The notes: a model not told the origin generated them from the letters alone. Shown: positions 53,079 to 62,635, counted from the stretch's first letter. The stretch is 64,000 bases of DNA from Phycisphaerales bacterium (GCA_020852515.1 JADZAS010000002.1:62001-126000), one strand, 5' to 3'. Numbers and translations: made by a program.

Positions 53079-55004
53079 TCAAGTTGGCCCGGTGCTCGGC
53101 TTCACCGGACCTGTCAGCGCCTGACGCCGCCCGTTGGTGGTCCCGGCCCCACTGTGGCGCCCGCGGATCGCGATCTCCAGCAGCGTCACATCCGCCGGAT
53201 TCACGCCCGCCAGCCGCCCGGCCTGTCCGAGCGTGGCCGGCTTGAACCGGCTCAGCACGTCGATGGCCTCGTTTCCAAGGCCGGGAACCCGGGCATACTC
53301 GAACATCGCCGGAATCGACCGCTGATCCATCTCTGCCAGGCGTCTGATTTCGGCGTGCTGCTTCTCCACGTAACCCTCGTACTGAATGTCGCTGATCACG
53401 ACGTCGATCAGCCGACGCTCAAGATCGCGCGGCAGATGGTCCGCCACCGACTCCTCGGCCAACGAGCGACTTCGGAGGTGCTGGTGCAGGCTCCGGCCAT
53501 CCACGCGGACTTCGTGCATGAGCGCGCCGATGCGCCCGAGTTGCGCCGCCCGACTCTGATGCAGTTCCCAGCGGCGCTCGCAGATGAGCCCCCACTCCCG
53601 CGCCATGGGCGTGAGGCGGTCGGGCGCGGTGTCGCCGCGCAGAATCAGTCTGAACTCCGCCCGGCTCGTGAACATGCGATACGGCTCGCGCGGCGTCTTG
53701 GTGACCAGGTCATCCATCATCACGCCGATGTACGAGCGGTCGCGCCCAAAGCGGATCGGCTCCTGCCGCCGCGCGTAGCGCACGGCGTTGAGGCCCGCGA
53801 CCACGCCCTGCCCCGCCGCCTCTTCGTAGCCGCTCGTGCCGTTGATCTGGCCCGCCAGAAACAGGCCCTCGATGCGCTTGGTCATGCAGGTGGCGTCGAT
53901 CTGGTGCGGCCAGACCATGTCGTATTCGACCGCATAGCCGTACTTGAGAATCGTCGCTCGCTCGCAACCGGGCATGAGCGGAACGATGGCGTCCTGCACG
54001 TCGCGCGGCAGCGAGGTCGAAATGCCGTTGCAGTAGATCTCGTTGGTGTTGAGCGACTCGGGCTCGAGGAAGACGTGGTGCGAGGCGCGGTCGGCAAAGC
54101 GCACGACCTTGTCCTCGATGCTCGGGCAGTAGCGCGGGCCGCATTCGGCTTCGATCTGACCGCTGTACATCGGCGCGCGGTGGATGTTGGCGCGGATGAG
54201 ATCGTGGATCGCGGCGTTGGTGCTCGTGGTATGGCAGCAGACCTGCCGCAGAACAGGAAACCTCTCGCCGGGCATGGAGTGAGGCGTCATCTCGCTGAAG
54301 GGGCGGATCTGCTCGTCGCCCGGTTGCGGCTCCAGGCCGGTGAAGTCGATCGACTCGGCGGCGAGGCGAGGCGGCGTGCCGGTCTTGAGCCGGCCGAGTT
54401 CGAAGCCCAGTTGGCGCAGCGCGAAGCTGATTCCCACGGCCGAGCCTTCGCCGACGCGGCCGCCTTCGGCCTTCTGCTCGCCGGTGTGCATGAGGCTGCG
54501 CATGAACGTGCCGGTGGTGAGCACGACGGCGCCGGCCGCGAGCCGCGCTCCGTTGACAACCGCCCCACAGCAGCAGCCGCGCTCGATAAGGAGTTCATCG
54601 ACGGTGCCCGCGATCACGGCGATGCCGCGTGAGGCGAGCAGCCGCTGCACCTCGGCGGCGTAGGCGTACTTGTCCGCCTGGGCGCGAGGCGCCTGGACGG
54701 CGGCGCCCTTGGAGGTGTTGAGAGTGCGAAACTGGATGCCGGTGGCGTCAATGGCCCGGCCCATGAGTCCGCCGAGCGCATCGATCTCGCGGACGATCTG
54801 TCCCTTGGCGAGCCCGCCGATCGCCGGATTGCAACTCATGGCCCCCACGCGACTTGGGTCCATTGTCACCAGCGCGACATCCGCGCCCAGACCCGCCGCG
54901 GCCCATGCCGCCTCAGCCCCTGCGTGTCCGCCGCCGATGACGATGATGTCGAAACGTGGATCGACCAATGGAACTGCCCCGTCCGGCACGTCAGCCCCGC
55001 TCAA
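53079..55004 (-). CDS. mnmG: tRNA uridine-5-carboxymethylaminomethyl modification enzyme MnmG (GidA)
   Basis: 641-residue FAD protein that, with MnmE, installs the cmnm5 group on wobble uridines. The N-terminal FAD motif is IIVIGGGHAGAEAA; CNPAIGGLAKGQIVREIDALGG, LNTSKGAAVQAPRAQADK, the GTFM motif and LFLAGQINGTSGYEEAAGQG are all diagnostic. The C-terminal helical domain that contacts MnmE is present (EIRRLAEMDQRSIPAMFEY, GLGNEAIDVLSRFKPATLGQAGRLAGVNPAD), followed by a short tail. A TTG start at 55004 is used because no ATG precedes the FAD motif; an internal GTG is possible. A DnaA-box sequence lies seven bases upstream of that start. Confidence 0.95.
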   Translation of the reverse strand: MSGADVPDGAVPLVDPRFDIIVIGGGHAGAEAAWAAAGLGADVALVTMDPSRVGAMSCNPAIGGLAKGQIVREIDALGGLMGRAIDATGIQFRTLNTSKGAAVQAPRAQADKYAYAAEVQRLLASRGIAVIAGTVDELLIERGCCCGAVVNGARLAAGAVVLTTGTFMRSLMHTGEQKAEGGRVGEGSAVGISFALRQLGFELGRLKTGTPPRLAAESIDFTGLEPQPGDEQIRPFSEMTPHSMPGERFPVLRQVCCHTTSTNAAIHDLIRANIHRAPMYSGQIEAECGPRYCPSIEDKVVRFADRASHHVFLEPESLNTNEIYCNGISTSLPRDVQDAIVPLMPGCERATILKYGYAVEYDMVWPHQIDATCMTKRIEGLFLAGQINGTSGYEEAAGQGVVAGLNAVRYARRQEPIRFGRDRSYIGVMMDDLVTKTPREPYRMFTSRAEFRLILRGDTAPDRLTPMAREWGLICERRWELHQSRAAQLGRIGALMHEVRVDGRSLHQHLRSRSLAEESVADHLPRDLERRLIDVVISDIQYEGYVEKQHAEIRRLAEMDQRSIPAMFEYARVPGLGNEAIDVLSRFKPATLGQAGRLAGVNPADVTLLEIAIRGRHSGAGTTNGRRQALTGPVKPSTGPT

Positions 55005-55010
55005 AGCGAG

Positions 55011-55019
55011 TTATCCACA
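55011..55019 (+). promoter_or_regulatory. Consensus DnaA-box sequence TTATCCACA
   Basis: One exact TTATCCACA at 55011-55019 whose CCACA is repeated inverted as TGTGG at 55023-55027. It lies in an AT-richer stretch next to mnmG, a gene often close to oriC. No further boxes were found within about 200 bases, so an origin is not established. Confidence 0.45.
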
Positions 55020-55197
55020 TTCTGTGGCCCGATTCGCGCCAATTTCTCAAAAATTCCCACCGGCTTATGGTAAACTATCCCCGCCCGAACGCAAGGGAGG
55101 TTGTCTCCGTCGCGTTGCGGCAAAGCCGATGCATGGTTATGCCCGAGTATCCGCTGAGGTTTTAAGTCGAACAGTTCTCGGGCAGGAATCAAGTATC

Positions 55198-55500
55198 GTG
55201 ACGAACATCTACGTAGGCAACATCTCGTTTCAGACTTCGGACGCCGACCTCGAACAACTCTTCGCGGAGTTCGGGCAGGTGGATCGCGCCAATGTCGTCA
55301 TGGATCGGCAGACCGGCCGCTCGCGCGGCTTCGGGTTTGTCGAGATGCCTAACGACGACGAGGCGCAGAAAGCCATCAGCGAACTCAACGGCAAGGAAAT
55401 CGAGGGTCGAACGCTCACGGTCAACGTAGCCCGGCCGCGAGCCGAGCGGCCCATGGGCGGCGGCATGCGGCGCGGCGGTGGTGGTGGTGGCCGCTATTGA
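55198..55500 (+). CDS. RRM-domain RNA-binding protein
   Basis: 100 residues: one RNA-recognition motif plus a Gly/Arg tail. RNP2 is IYVGNI (4-9) and RNP1 is RGFGFVEM (43-50), both with the aromatic residues that stack on RNA. The tail MGGGMRRGGGGGGRY is typical of cyanobacterial and planctomycete Rbp proteins linked to cold response or mRNA handling. The GTG at 55198 is the chosen start (AGGA about ten bases before); the frame is open far upstream but that part is antisense to mnmG. The 190-base leader between mnmG and this start may carry regulation. A strong terminator follows. Confidence 0.92.
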   Translation: MTNIYVGNISFQTSDADLEQLFAEFGQVDRANVVMDRQTGRSRGFGFVEMPNDDEAQKAISELNGKEIEGRTLTVNVARPRAERPMGGGMRRGGGGGGRY

Positions 55501-55537
55501 GGCGAGAGCCCGATGTGCGGGCTCAATTCGAGTGAGG

Positions 55538-55580
55538 ACGTCAGCAGGCCCGGCGCAACCGTCGGGCCTGCGGACGTTTT
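55538..55580 (+). terminator. Rho-independent terminator after the RNA-binding protein gene
   Basis: Nine-bp stem (55544-55552 with 55563-55571), extended past a one-base mismatch by ACGTC/GACGT (55538-55542 with 55573-55577), then TTTTCG. It lies 38 bases beyond the stop. Confidence 0.8.
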
Positions 55581-55592
55581 CGAGTGCTGCGG

Positions 55593-56933
55593 CTAGCGGA
55601 GCGCGCCGCTGGCGGCGCCGATGTCCCGCCGCAGCTGCGCGCCCTCGAACGAAATGAGATCGCACGCCTGCAGCGCGCGTTCGCGCGCTTCGCTCAGCGT
55701 CGGCGCCAGGGCGGTCACGCCGAGCACGCGCCCGCCGGTCGTCACGACCTCGCCGTCGGCTTTTTTCGTGCCGGCGTGGAAGATCTGCACGTCTTCAATC
55801 CGAGAGGCCTCGTCAAGGCCGCTGATGGGCAGGCCCCTTTTGTACGGGCCCGGATAGCCCGGCGCCGCCATGACGACGATGCAACTGGCGCGATCGTCCC
55901 ATGCGAGTTCGACTTCATCCAGCCGGCCCGCCGCCGTCGCCCAGAGCGCTGCGAGCACGTCGGACTGCAGGCGCGACATGAGCACCTGGCATTCGGGGTC
56001 GCCAAAGCGGCAGTTGAACTCAATGACCTTGGGCCCCGCGGCCGTCAGCATGAGCCCCGCGTAGAGCACGCCGCGATACTCGATCTCCTCGCGCACGAGC
56101 GCATCGACGGTGGGGACGAGGATCTCGTTTTCGATGCGACCAAGCATGTGATTGTCGAGCCAGGAGACGGGGCTGTAGGCCCCCATGCCGCCGGTGTTCG
56201 GACCGGCGTCGCCTTCGAGGAGGCGCTTGTGATCCTGGCACGGCTCGAGGACGTAGATGTTGCGGCCGTCGACGAGCGCGAAGATCGACACTTCCGGCCC
56301 GCTGAGGCGTTCCTCGATCACCACGGTTTCGCCGGCGCTCCCGAACACGCGCTGCTTCATGATCTGCGCCAGCGCTTCGATCGCCTCGTCGAGCGTGTCG
56401 GGCAGGATCACGCCCTTGCCCGCGGCCAGGCCTGAGGCCTTGATGACGGGCATCTCCTCGCGGCTTTGCACGTACTGCACGGCCTGTTCGTAGTTGGAAA
56501 AGATGCGGGCCTCGCCGGTGGGCACGGAGGAGGACCGCATGAGCTGCTTGGCCCACGCCTTGTTCGATTCGATCTGGGCCGCGGACTTGCTTACGCCGAA
56601 CACGAGCCGGCTCTCGGTGGCCAGCGCGTCGGCGAGCCCCTCGGCCAGGGGCCCTTCCGGCCCGATGACGACGAGATCGATCTTGTTCTGGTTGCACCAC
56701 TTGACCAGCCGCCAATGCTCGCGCGCTTCGGTCGGAGCCGTGCAGGGCTGGGCGAGCGCCGCAAGGCCCGGGTTCTCGTGGTGCGTCACGTAAAGGCTGG
56801 CCAGATGAGGCGACTGGGCGATGCGCCAAGCCAGCGCATGCTCGCGCCCGCCGCCGCCTACGAGCAGCACGTTGATCTTGTCTGGAATAGGCGGACCCTT
56901 GCGGCCGCGACGTGGCGTGGCAGACTGACTCAT
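55593..56933 (-). CDS. purD: Phosphoribosylamine-glycine ligase
   Basis: 446-residue ATP-grasp enzyme that makes GAR from phosphoribosylamine, glycine and ATP (purine step 2). INVLLVGGGGREHALAWRI, IDLVVIGPEGPLAEGLADAL, VIKASGLAAGKGV, EERLSGPEVSIFALVDG, GDAGPNTGGMGAYSP, and IEFNCRFGDPECQVLM are diagnostic. ATG 56933 is used; an upstream ATG would add seven residues. It follows the peroxiredoxin gene after 35 bases on the same strand. The N-terminal MSQSATPRRGRKGPP extension is longer than usual. Confidence 0.97.
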   Translation of the reverse strand: MSQSATPRRGRKGPPIPDKINVLLVGGGGREHALAWRIAQSPHLASLYVTHHENPGLAALAQPCTAPTEAREHWRLVKWCNQNKIDLVVIGPEGPLAEGLADALATESRLVFGVSKSAAQIESNKAWAKQLMRSSSVPTGEARIFSNYEQAVQYVQSREEMPVIKASGLAAGKGVILPDTLDEAIEALAQIMKQRVFGSAGETVVIEERLSGPEVSIFALVDGRNIYVLEPCQDHKRLLEGDAGPNTGGMGAYSPVSWLDNHMLGRIENEILVPTVDALVREEIEYRGVLYAGLMLTAAGPKVIEFNCRFGDPECQVLMSRLQSDVLAALWATAAGRLDEVELAWDDRASCIVVMAAPGYPGPYKRGLPISGLDEASRIEDVQIFHAGTKKADGEVVTTGGRVLGVTALAPTLSEARERALQACDLISFEGAQLRRDIGAASGALR

Positions 56934-56968
56934 CGCGCGAGTGTACCGCGGCAATCGGGCCGGGCAAC

Positions 56969-57490
56969 TCAGGGTTTGGCGCGCGGGGCCGACTTTGGCG
57001 CCGATTCGCCGCGCAATGCGGCCAACACCTGTGCGGCGTGCCCGTTGGTGCGCACCCGATCAAAGCGGTGTTCGACTTTCCCCGTCGGGCCGATCACGTA
57101 CGTTGTGCGAACGATTCCCATGTAGGTGCGGCCGAACATCTGCTTGAGGGCCCACACGCCGTACTTGTCGCAGACTTTCGGCACGCCATCTTTGCCCGGC
57201 ACGTCGGCGAGCAGTGTGAAGTTCAGGTCGTACTTGTCGGCGAAACGACAATGCGATTCGCTGTTGTCGGGCGAGATTCCGAGCACGACAGCGCCAGCCT
57301 TTTGGAATTCTCCCGCCGCATCTCGAAACTCCTTGGCCTCGATCGTGCAGCCCTCGGTGTCGTCCTCCGGATAGAAGTAGAGCACGACGCACTGGCCCCG
57401 GTACCCGGAGAGCCGGTGGTTCTCGCCATTCTGGTCAGGCAACTGGAACGCAGGCGCGCGCTGACCGGGTTCAACCAATGATCCACTCAT
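56969..57490 (-). CDS. bcp: Thioredoxin-dependent peroxiredoxin, BCP/PrxQ type
   Basis: 173 residues. Reduces hydrogen peroxide and organic peroxides. Peroxidatic Cys48 lies in PEDDTEGCTIEAKEF (the usual motif is TPGCT; Glu replaces Pro here). A candidate resolving Cys81 sits in ESHCRFADKYDLNF, but the classical position (Cys five residues after the first) holds Ala, so it may be a one-Cys or atypical enzyme. YFYPEDDTEG, VPKVCDKYGVWALKQMFGRTYMGIVRTTYVIG are typical. AGGAGGAG precedes ATG 57490. Same strand as purD. Confidence 0.9.
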   Translation of the reverse strand: MSGSLVEPGQRAPAFQLPDQNGENHRLSGYRGQCVVLYFYPEDDTEGCTIEAKEFRDAAGEFQKAGAVVLGISPDNSESHCRFADKYDLNFTLLADVPGKDGVPKVCDKYGVWALKQMFGRTYMGIVRTTYVIGPTGKVEHRFDRVRTNGHAAQVLAALRGESAPKSAPRAKP

Positions 57491-57550
57491 GGGTCGATGC
57501 TCCTCCTGAAATATGATTGGAGCATCGCCCTCCCAAGACAGATGGGAGAT

Positions 57551-60034
57551 TCACTCGATTCTCACGACGTTGCTCGTGCCACAGGTTGCGATATCGAGAA
57601 GCTGGAGATAGCCGCCGCAGGGGCCGGGGCCGGTGGTTGAGTTGACGGTGCGCGAGCCGCTCTGCCCGGCGCTGCCTTGATACGCGATCTGGATCTGGTT
57701 GCTGCCCAGGCCCGTTTGAGTTCCGGCGCAGGGGTTGCCGCTGGGGATGCGGAATGAGCCGGTGTTGATGGCGTAGAGCAGGACGATCGTCCCGCCGCCC
57801 GTCGCGCCGGACCATGAGACCTGGATGGGGCCGCCGGATGGGCAGGTGGCGGCGACCGAGAGTTGCAGCCCGGAGGAGACGCGGATCTTTACCAGAAACG
57901 CATCGTTCGGATCGCGTCCTCCGTGATGGTTGTTGACGCGGTGTTCAAAGTCCGTTGAGGCTGTCTGGCCAGATATCACTACAGTTCCAGCATTATCAAC
58001 CGCGATTCCCAAGCCGGAATCGATGTTGTTGCCTCCAACGTACCTCATCCACGCGATCGCCCCCGAAGTTGGAACTTGGGCCAGAAACGCATCTGGTCCG
58101 ATGTGGGGCTCGTTAACTCTGCCTTCAAAATCTTCCGAGTAGGTCTGGCCGGTTACGTATGCGTTTCCATCCTCGTCAACAGTGACGGCTCGGCCATCCT
58201 CACCGTTGGAGCCTCCCAAATACGTCATCCACTGAACCAGCCCCGTCGGAGTTACCTTGACCAGAAACGCGTTGTATTGGATCCCGCGAAGCGAGTTGTT
58301 TCGACCCTCAAAATCAGCCGAATACGTGGTTCCTGTCAAGAACGCATTCCCAGCATCGTCTGTGTCGATCGCATAGGCGAGGTCATCGGCCGTACCTCCA
58401 ACGTATGTCATCCACTGCAGTGCACCCGATGTGGTTAGTTTTGCGACGTACGCATCGTAGTACCATGGACCATGATGTGCGTTGATTCGCCCCTCAAAAT
58501 CGAGGGACACCGTGATGCCCGTAATGATCGCATGCCCCAAACCGTCGATGGATACCCCAAATCCCAGCTCGCCGCCGCTACCGCCAAGATAGGTCATCCA
58601 CTGCACTACGCCGTCACTACGCACGCTCGCGGCGAAGGAATCCGCAACTCCTCCGTGATGTTCATTGTTCCGATGTTCAAAATCGTTCGCGCCGGCTTCA
58701 CCCGATACCACCGAGTTACCTGTTGCATCTACGGCGATGCCAAAACCTAGGTCGTGCCCAGTACTGCCGAGATAGGTCATCCAATCCAGATCTCCCGATG
58801 AGGCGACCTTAGCGATGAATGCATCACCGCCGAAAGGATCTCCTCCATGAAACTCGTTGGTTCGCCCAGCGAAATCAACTGACTCTGTGCCGCCTGCGAC
58901 GTACGCATTGCCAGCACTGTCCAGCGCCACCCCGAAGGAGGCATCACTCATGCTGCCACCGAGATATGTCATCCATTCAAGCGTTCCCGTTGAGTTTACT
59001 TTTGCCACAAACGCGTCGTACGGTCCGAACGGACCGCCATGGTGGGAGTTGTTTCGTCCTTCAAAGTCGACAGACAGCGTAGCACCACTTACCAGTATGT
59101 TCCCGCCACGGTCGATAGCAACGCCGGGCCCATCATCAACGTCGCTTCCACCGAGATACAGAGCCCACTGCACATCAGGATCAATGACGAGTTCCCGGAC
59201 GGCATCGACCGGACAATCGAGCGCGATGCGGTAAGTATGGTCATCACAGAGTTCGAACCGCGCGGAAATGTCAGTACGACGTGTGCCGCTCGCCTGCCAC
59301 ACCACCGGTGCGCCGTCGGCGAGCGTGCCGAATGAGGTGTTGATCTGGAGATTGCCGGCCTCGTCGATGCACAGGGAATCAACGCCGTCGTAGGCGATGC
59401 GGATCTGCGCGTATTCGGCGCCGGGCGCGACGTGGAACTCGTACTTGAGCACGCCGTCGTCATTGCCCATCACGTGCAGATCAATGCCGTCGTAGAGATT
59501 CGCGTAGACGACTTCGCCAAAGGAGGGCACATCGCTGGCCGTGCTTCGCCCCTCGCCGCCGACGAAGTAGTTGAACTTCGCCGTTTGCGGGTTGCTGCCT
59601 TCGGGCAGCACGTCGTTGCTGCCGGGGAAGGTGATGGTGAGTGTGAGGTGGTTGAAGTCGGCGGATTCCCGCAGCGAGCCCGAAGCGTCAGCGAGGAATG
59701 CTTCGTGCGAAGCGCCTCCAACACCTCCTCGCTCACGCTTCGGGCTCGCTTTGGTCGTTTCGTTTGATTCGTTCGATTCGCGCGTCATGTGCATCGTCAG
59801 CGCCGACTCGCGGAAGGCGACGTCAAGGCCGCGCGAGCGCAGGCCGTAGTGGACGTCGCGATCGGACCACTGTCCCTGGTTGGGCACGAAGTAGACGCCG
59901 CGCAGGCCGAGTTTGAGCATTTCAGTGGCGGCGGGGTCGGAGCCTTCCGGGCCAGCAAGGGCCGACGCCGCCAAAGGAGTCGCACACATGATCGACAGCG
60001 TTGAAACACACGCCCACGATAGTCTGACTGCCAT
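57551..60034 (-). CDS. Secreted SBBP beta-propeller protein, paralogue 1
   Basis: 827 residues with a signal peptide (MAVRLSWACVSTLSIMCATPLAASALAG). Residues about 38-290 form the N-terminal region typical of SBBP proteins (VYFVPNQGQWSDRDVHYGLRSRGLDVAF, DGVLKYEFHVAPGAEYAQIRIAYDGVDSL). Residues 300-715 contain about eight SBBP repeats of 50-55 residues, each with the pattern WMTYLGGS, D.G.G.A.D..GN..V.G.T.S.DFEGR.N..HGG.DAF..K. They form beta-propeller blades. The C-terminal 95 residues carry the shared Cys-rich domain, here starting CPSGGPIQVSWSGA. GAAGGAAAG precedes ATG 60034. Tandem paralogue of the next gene. Confidence 0.9.
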   Translation of the reverse strand: MAVRLSWACVSTLSIMCATPLAASALAGPEGSDPAATEMLKLGLRGVYFVPNQGQWSDRDVHYGLRSRGLDVAFRESALTMHMTRESNESNETTKASPKRERGGVGGASHEAFLADASGSLRESADFNHLTLTITFPGSNDVLPEGSNPQTAKFNYFVGGEGRSTASDVPSFGEVVYANLYDGIDLHVMGNDDGVLKYEFHVAPGAEYAQIRIAYDGVDSLCIDEAGNLQINTSFGTLADGAPVVWQASGTRRTDISARFELCDDHTYRIALDCPVDAVRELVIDPDVQWALYLGGSDVDDGPGVAIDRGGNILVSGATLSVDFEGRNNSHHGGPFGPYDAFVAKVNSTGTLEWMTYLGGSMSDASFGVALDSAGNAYVAGGTESVDFAGRTNEFHGGDPFGGDAFIAKVASSGDLDWMTYLGSTGHDLGFGIAVDATGNSVVSGEAGANDFEHRNNEHHGGVADSFAASVRSDGVVQWMTYLGGSGGELGFGVSIDGLGHAIITGITVSLDFEGRINAHHGPWYYDAYVAKLTTSGALQWMTYVGGTADDLAYAIDTDDAGNAFLTGTTYSADFEGRNNSLRGIQYNAFLVKVTPTGLVQWMTYLGGSNGEDGRAVTVDEDGNAYVTGQTYSEDFEGRVNEPHIGPDAFLAQVPTSGAIAWMRYVGGNNIDSGLGIAVDNAGTVVISGQTASTDFEHRVNNHHGGRDPNDAFLVKIRVSSGLQLSVAATCPSGGPIQVSWSGATGGGTIVLLYAINTGSFRIPSGNPCAGTQTGLGSNQIQIAYQGSAGQSGSRTVNSTTGPGPCGGYLQLLDIATCGTSNVVRIE

Positions 60035-60100
60035 CTGTTCTTTCCTTCACTCGGCTCGATGCCGAACTGCCTCTTCTCCGCGTTGTGGCGGAGGCGAGAG

Positions 60101-62635
60101 TTATTCCACCAGCGCCACGTTGCTCGTGCTGCAGGTCGGCACGTCGAGGAGTTGGAGGTAGCCGCCGCAGGCGCCGGGGCCGGTGGTTGAGTTGACGGTG
60201 CGCGAGCCGCTGGGGCCGGCGCTGCCTTGATAGGCGATCTGGATCTGGTTGCTGCCCAGGCCCGTTTGAGTTCCGGCGCAGGGGTTGCCGCTGGGGATGC
60301 GGAATGAGCCGGTGTTGCGGGCGTAGAGCAGGACGATCGTGCCGCCGCGCGTCGCGCCGGACCAGGAGACCTGGATGGGGCCGCCGGATGGGCAGGTCGC
60401 GTTGACTACCAGTTGCGGGCCATCGGCGAGGCGGAGTTTGACGGCGAAGGCGTCAATGCCGCCGTGGTGTGCGTTGCCGCGACCCTCGAAGTCGGGCGAA
60501 GCGGAGTACCCGGAGATATATGCCCTGTTCCCTTCGGCTGCTGCGACACCGAAACCAATATCTTCAGCGATTCCGCCGAGATAGGACATCGACTGCAACG
60601 AGCCCGATGGACTCATCTTCCCGACGAACGCATCGTTCCCGCCGTGATTCCAGTTGCGTCGACCCTCAAAGTCGGTCGAGTCGGTTAGTCCGGTTACGAG
60701 ACAATCCCCCGTGGCGTCGACGGCGATGCCTAGCCCCTCATCGTCGCGAGCACCTCCGAGGAATGTGGCCCACGCGACGGAGCCCGCGGGATTCACGCTC
60801 GCGACAAAACAGTCCAGCCATCCATGGCTCTCATTGGTTCGCCTTGCAAAGTCGGTCGAGCTGGTTGACCCGACGACAAGCACGTTGCCGGCCCTGTCGA
60901 TAGCGATGCCCTGGCTGTAGTCGATGCCAGTTCCGCCGATGTAGGTCATCCACTGTACGATACCCGAGGAACTCACCTTTGCCGCAAAGGCGTCTTGCGG
61001 ACCATTCGTGGAGTTGTTTCGACCCTCGAAGTTGGTCGAATCAGTTGCTCCGCTGACGAAGGCGTTGCCGGCGGTGTCTACGGCAATCCCGGCGCCGTAT
61101 TCCTTCATGTCCCCGCCGAGGTAGGTGGCCCAGACAAGTGCTCCTGAATCGCCCACTCTGACGACCAGCGCTTCTTCGCTTTCGCCGTGATTCGCGTTAT
61201 TGCGCCCTTCAACATCGGTGGAGTTCGTTTCGCCAGTTACGAACGCATGGCCAGCGCCGTCGACAGCAATGCTCTGACCCATGTCGCCTTGCGTGCCCCC
61301 GAAGTAAGTCATCCACTGGAGCAAGCCGGTGGCGCTCACTTTTAGGACAAACCCGTCGCCCTCCAGTCCGCCGGGACCGCCTCCGTGGTACGCGTTGTTG
61401 CGACCCTCAAAGTTAGACGAGGCGGTTGCCCCGGCCACGAGAAGATTGCCTGCGCCGTCAACGGCAACGTCAAAGGCCAGATCTTCGTCGCTGCCTCCGA
61501 GGTAGGTCATCCACCGCAGTGCGCCGGCCGGGCTGAGCCTCGCGAGGAAGGCGTCGCCGAATCCTCCGCCTCCATGATTGGAGTTGTTACGCCCTGAGAA
61601 GTCGGTCGAAGTAGTCGCCCCCGAAATGAGGACATCGCCCGAAGCATCGATCGCCACGCCAGTGCCAAAGTCGTCACCGCTTCCACCGAGGTAGTACATC
61701 CACTCCACATCCGGATCGATGATGAGTTCGCGAGTCGGATCGACGGGGCCATCGAGGGCGATGCGGTAGGTGTGAGCACCGCAGAGTTCAAAGCGGGCGG
61801 GGATGGTTTGGTCAGACGAGCCGCGCGTGTGAGCGAGCGGCGCATCGCGCTCGACGGCGAATACCGCTTCCTCACGGGCGCGGTTCATTGAGGCATGGGC
61901 GCGGCTCGTTGAATCCTCCTGCCACACCACCGGCGCACCGTCGGCGAGCGTGCCGAACGATGTGTTGATTTGAAGATTGCCGGCGTCATCGATGCACAGC
62001 GACTCAATGCCGTCGTAGGCGATGCGGATCTGCGCGTAGTCCGCGCCGGGCGCGACGTGGAACTCGTACTTGAGCACGCCGTCGTCGTTGCCGCACACGA
62101 GCAGGTCGATGCCGTCGTACAAGTCTTCGTAGATCACCGCGCCGAATGAAGGCACATTGCTCGCCGTCTCGCGCCCCTCGCCGCCGACGAAGTAGTTGAA
62201 CTTCGCCGTTTGCGGCTGAGCGCCGATGGGCAGCACGGCGTTGCTGCCCGGGAAGGCGACGGTGAGGGTGAGGTGTTCGAGGTCAGCGGATTCGCCTGAC
62301 GAGCCGCGCGTGTCAGCAAGCGGCGTCTCGCGTCGCGCGTCCAACACCACTCCCTCACGGTCGGGGCTCGGTTCCGCCGTCTCCCGCGTCATGTGCATCG
62401 TCAGCATCGACTCGCGGAAGGCGACGTCAAGGCCGCGCGAGCGCAGGCCGTAGTAGACATCTGCATCGGACCACTGACCCTGGTTGGGGACGAAGTAGAC
62501 GCCGCGCAGGCCGAGGTTGAGCATCTCGGTTGCGGCGGGATCGCTCTCAACTGGGCCGGCGGTGGCGAGCGGCACGAAGAGGGCGCAGCACAAGAGCACC
62601 ACACCCATCGCCGACGACGTGGTGAAACGACGCAT
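60101..62635 (-). CDS. Secreted SBBP beta-propeller protein, paralogue 2
   Basis: 844 residues. Same architecture as its neighbour: signal peptide (about 25 residues), N-terminal SBBP-associated region, seven or eight propeller repeats (VDGAGNLLVAGATASSNFEGRNN style), and the shared Cys-rich C-terminal domain. The last 70 codons of the two genes are nearly identical, while the repeats are more diverged. Differences include an extra 25-residue insertion (residues about 265-290: SRAHASMNRAREEAVFAVER) and a different run in the N-terminal region. AGGAGGAGG precedes ATG 62635. Likely arose by tandem duplication, with later gene conversion at the 3' end. Confidence 0.9.
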   Translation of the reverse strand: MRRFTTSSAMGVVLLCCALFVPLATAGPVESDPAATEMLNLGLRGVYFVPNQGQWSDADVYYGLRSRGLDVAFRESMLTMHMTRETAEPSPDREGVVLDARRETPLADTRGSSGESADLEHLTLTVAFPGSNAVLPIGAQPQTAKFNYFVGGEGRETASNVPSFGAVIYEDLYDGIDLLVCGNDDGVLKYEFHVAPGADYAQIRIAYDGIESLCIDDAGNLQINTSFGTLADGAPVVWQEDSTSRAHASMNRAREEAVFAVERDAPLAHTRGSSDQTIPARFELCGAHTYRIALDGPVDPTRELIIDPDVEWMYYLGGSGDDFGTGVAIDASGDVLISGATTSTDFSGRNNSNHGGGGFGDAFLARLSPAGALRWMTYLGGSDEDLAFDVAVDGAGNLLVAGATASSNFEGRNNAYHGGGPGGLEGDGFVLKVSATGLLQWMTYFGGTQGDMGQSIAVDGAGHAFVTGETNSTDVEGRNNANHGESEEALVVRVGDSGALVWATYLGGDMKEYGAGIAVDTAGNAFVSGATDSTNFEGRNNSTNGPQDAFAAKVSSSGIVQWMTYIGGTGIDYSQGIAIDRAGNVLVVGSTSSTDFARRTNESHGWLDCFVASVNPAGSVAWATFLGGARDDEGLGIAVDATGDCLVTGLTDSTDFEGRRNWNHGGNDAFVGKMSPSGSLQSMSYLGGIAEDIGFGVAAAEGNRAYISGYSASPDFEGRGNAHHGGIDAFAVKLRLADGPQLVVNATCPSGGPIQVSWSGATRGGTIVLLYARNTGSFRIPSGNPCAGTQTGLGSNQIQIAYQGSAGPSGSRTVNSTTGPGACGGYLQLLDVPTCSTSNVALVE

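Noticed and set aside
52485-54632. A 715-residue plus-strand frame across rpsD and mnmG
   Set aside because: Covers two well-identified minus-strand genes and has no recognisable content.
54670-55500. N-terminal extension of the RRM protein
   Set aside because: The upstream portion lies antisense to mnmG; the RRM fold starts at residue 3 after GTG 55198.
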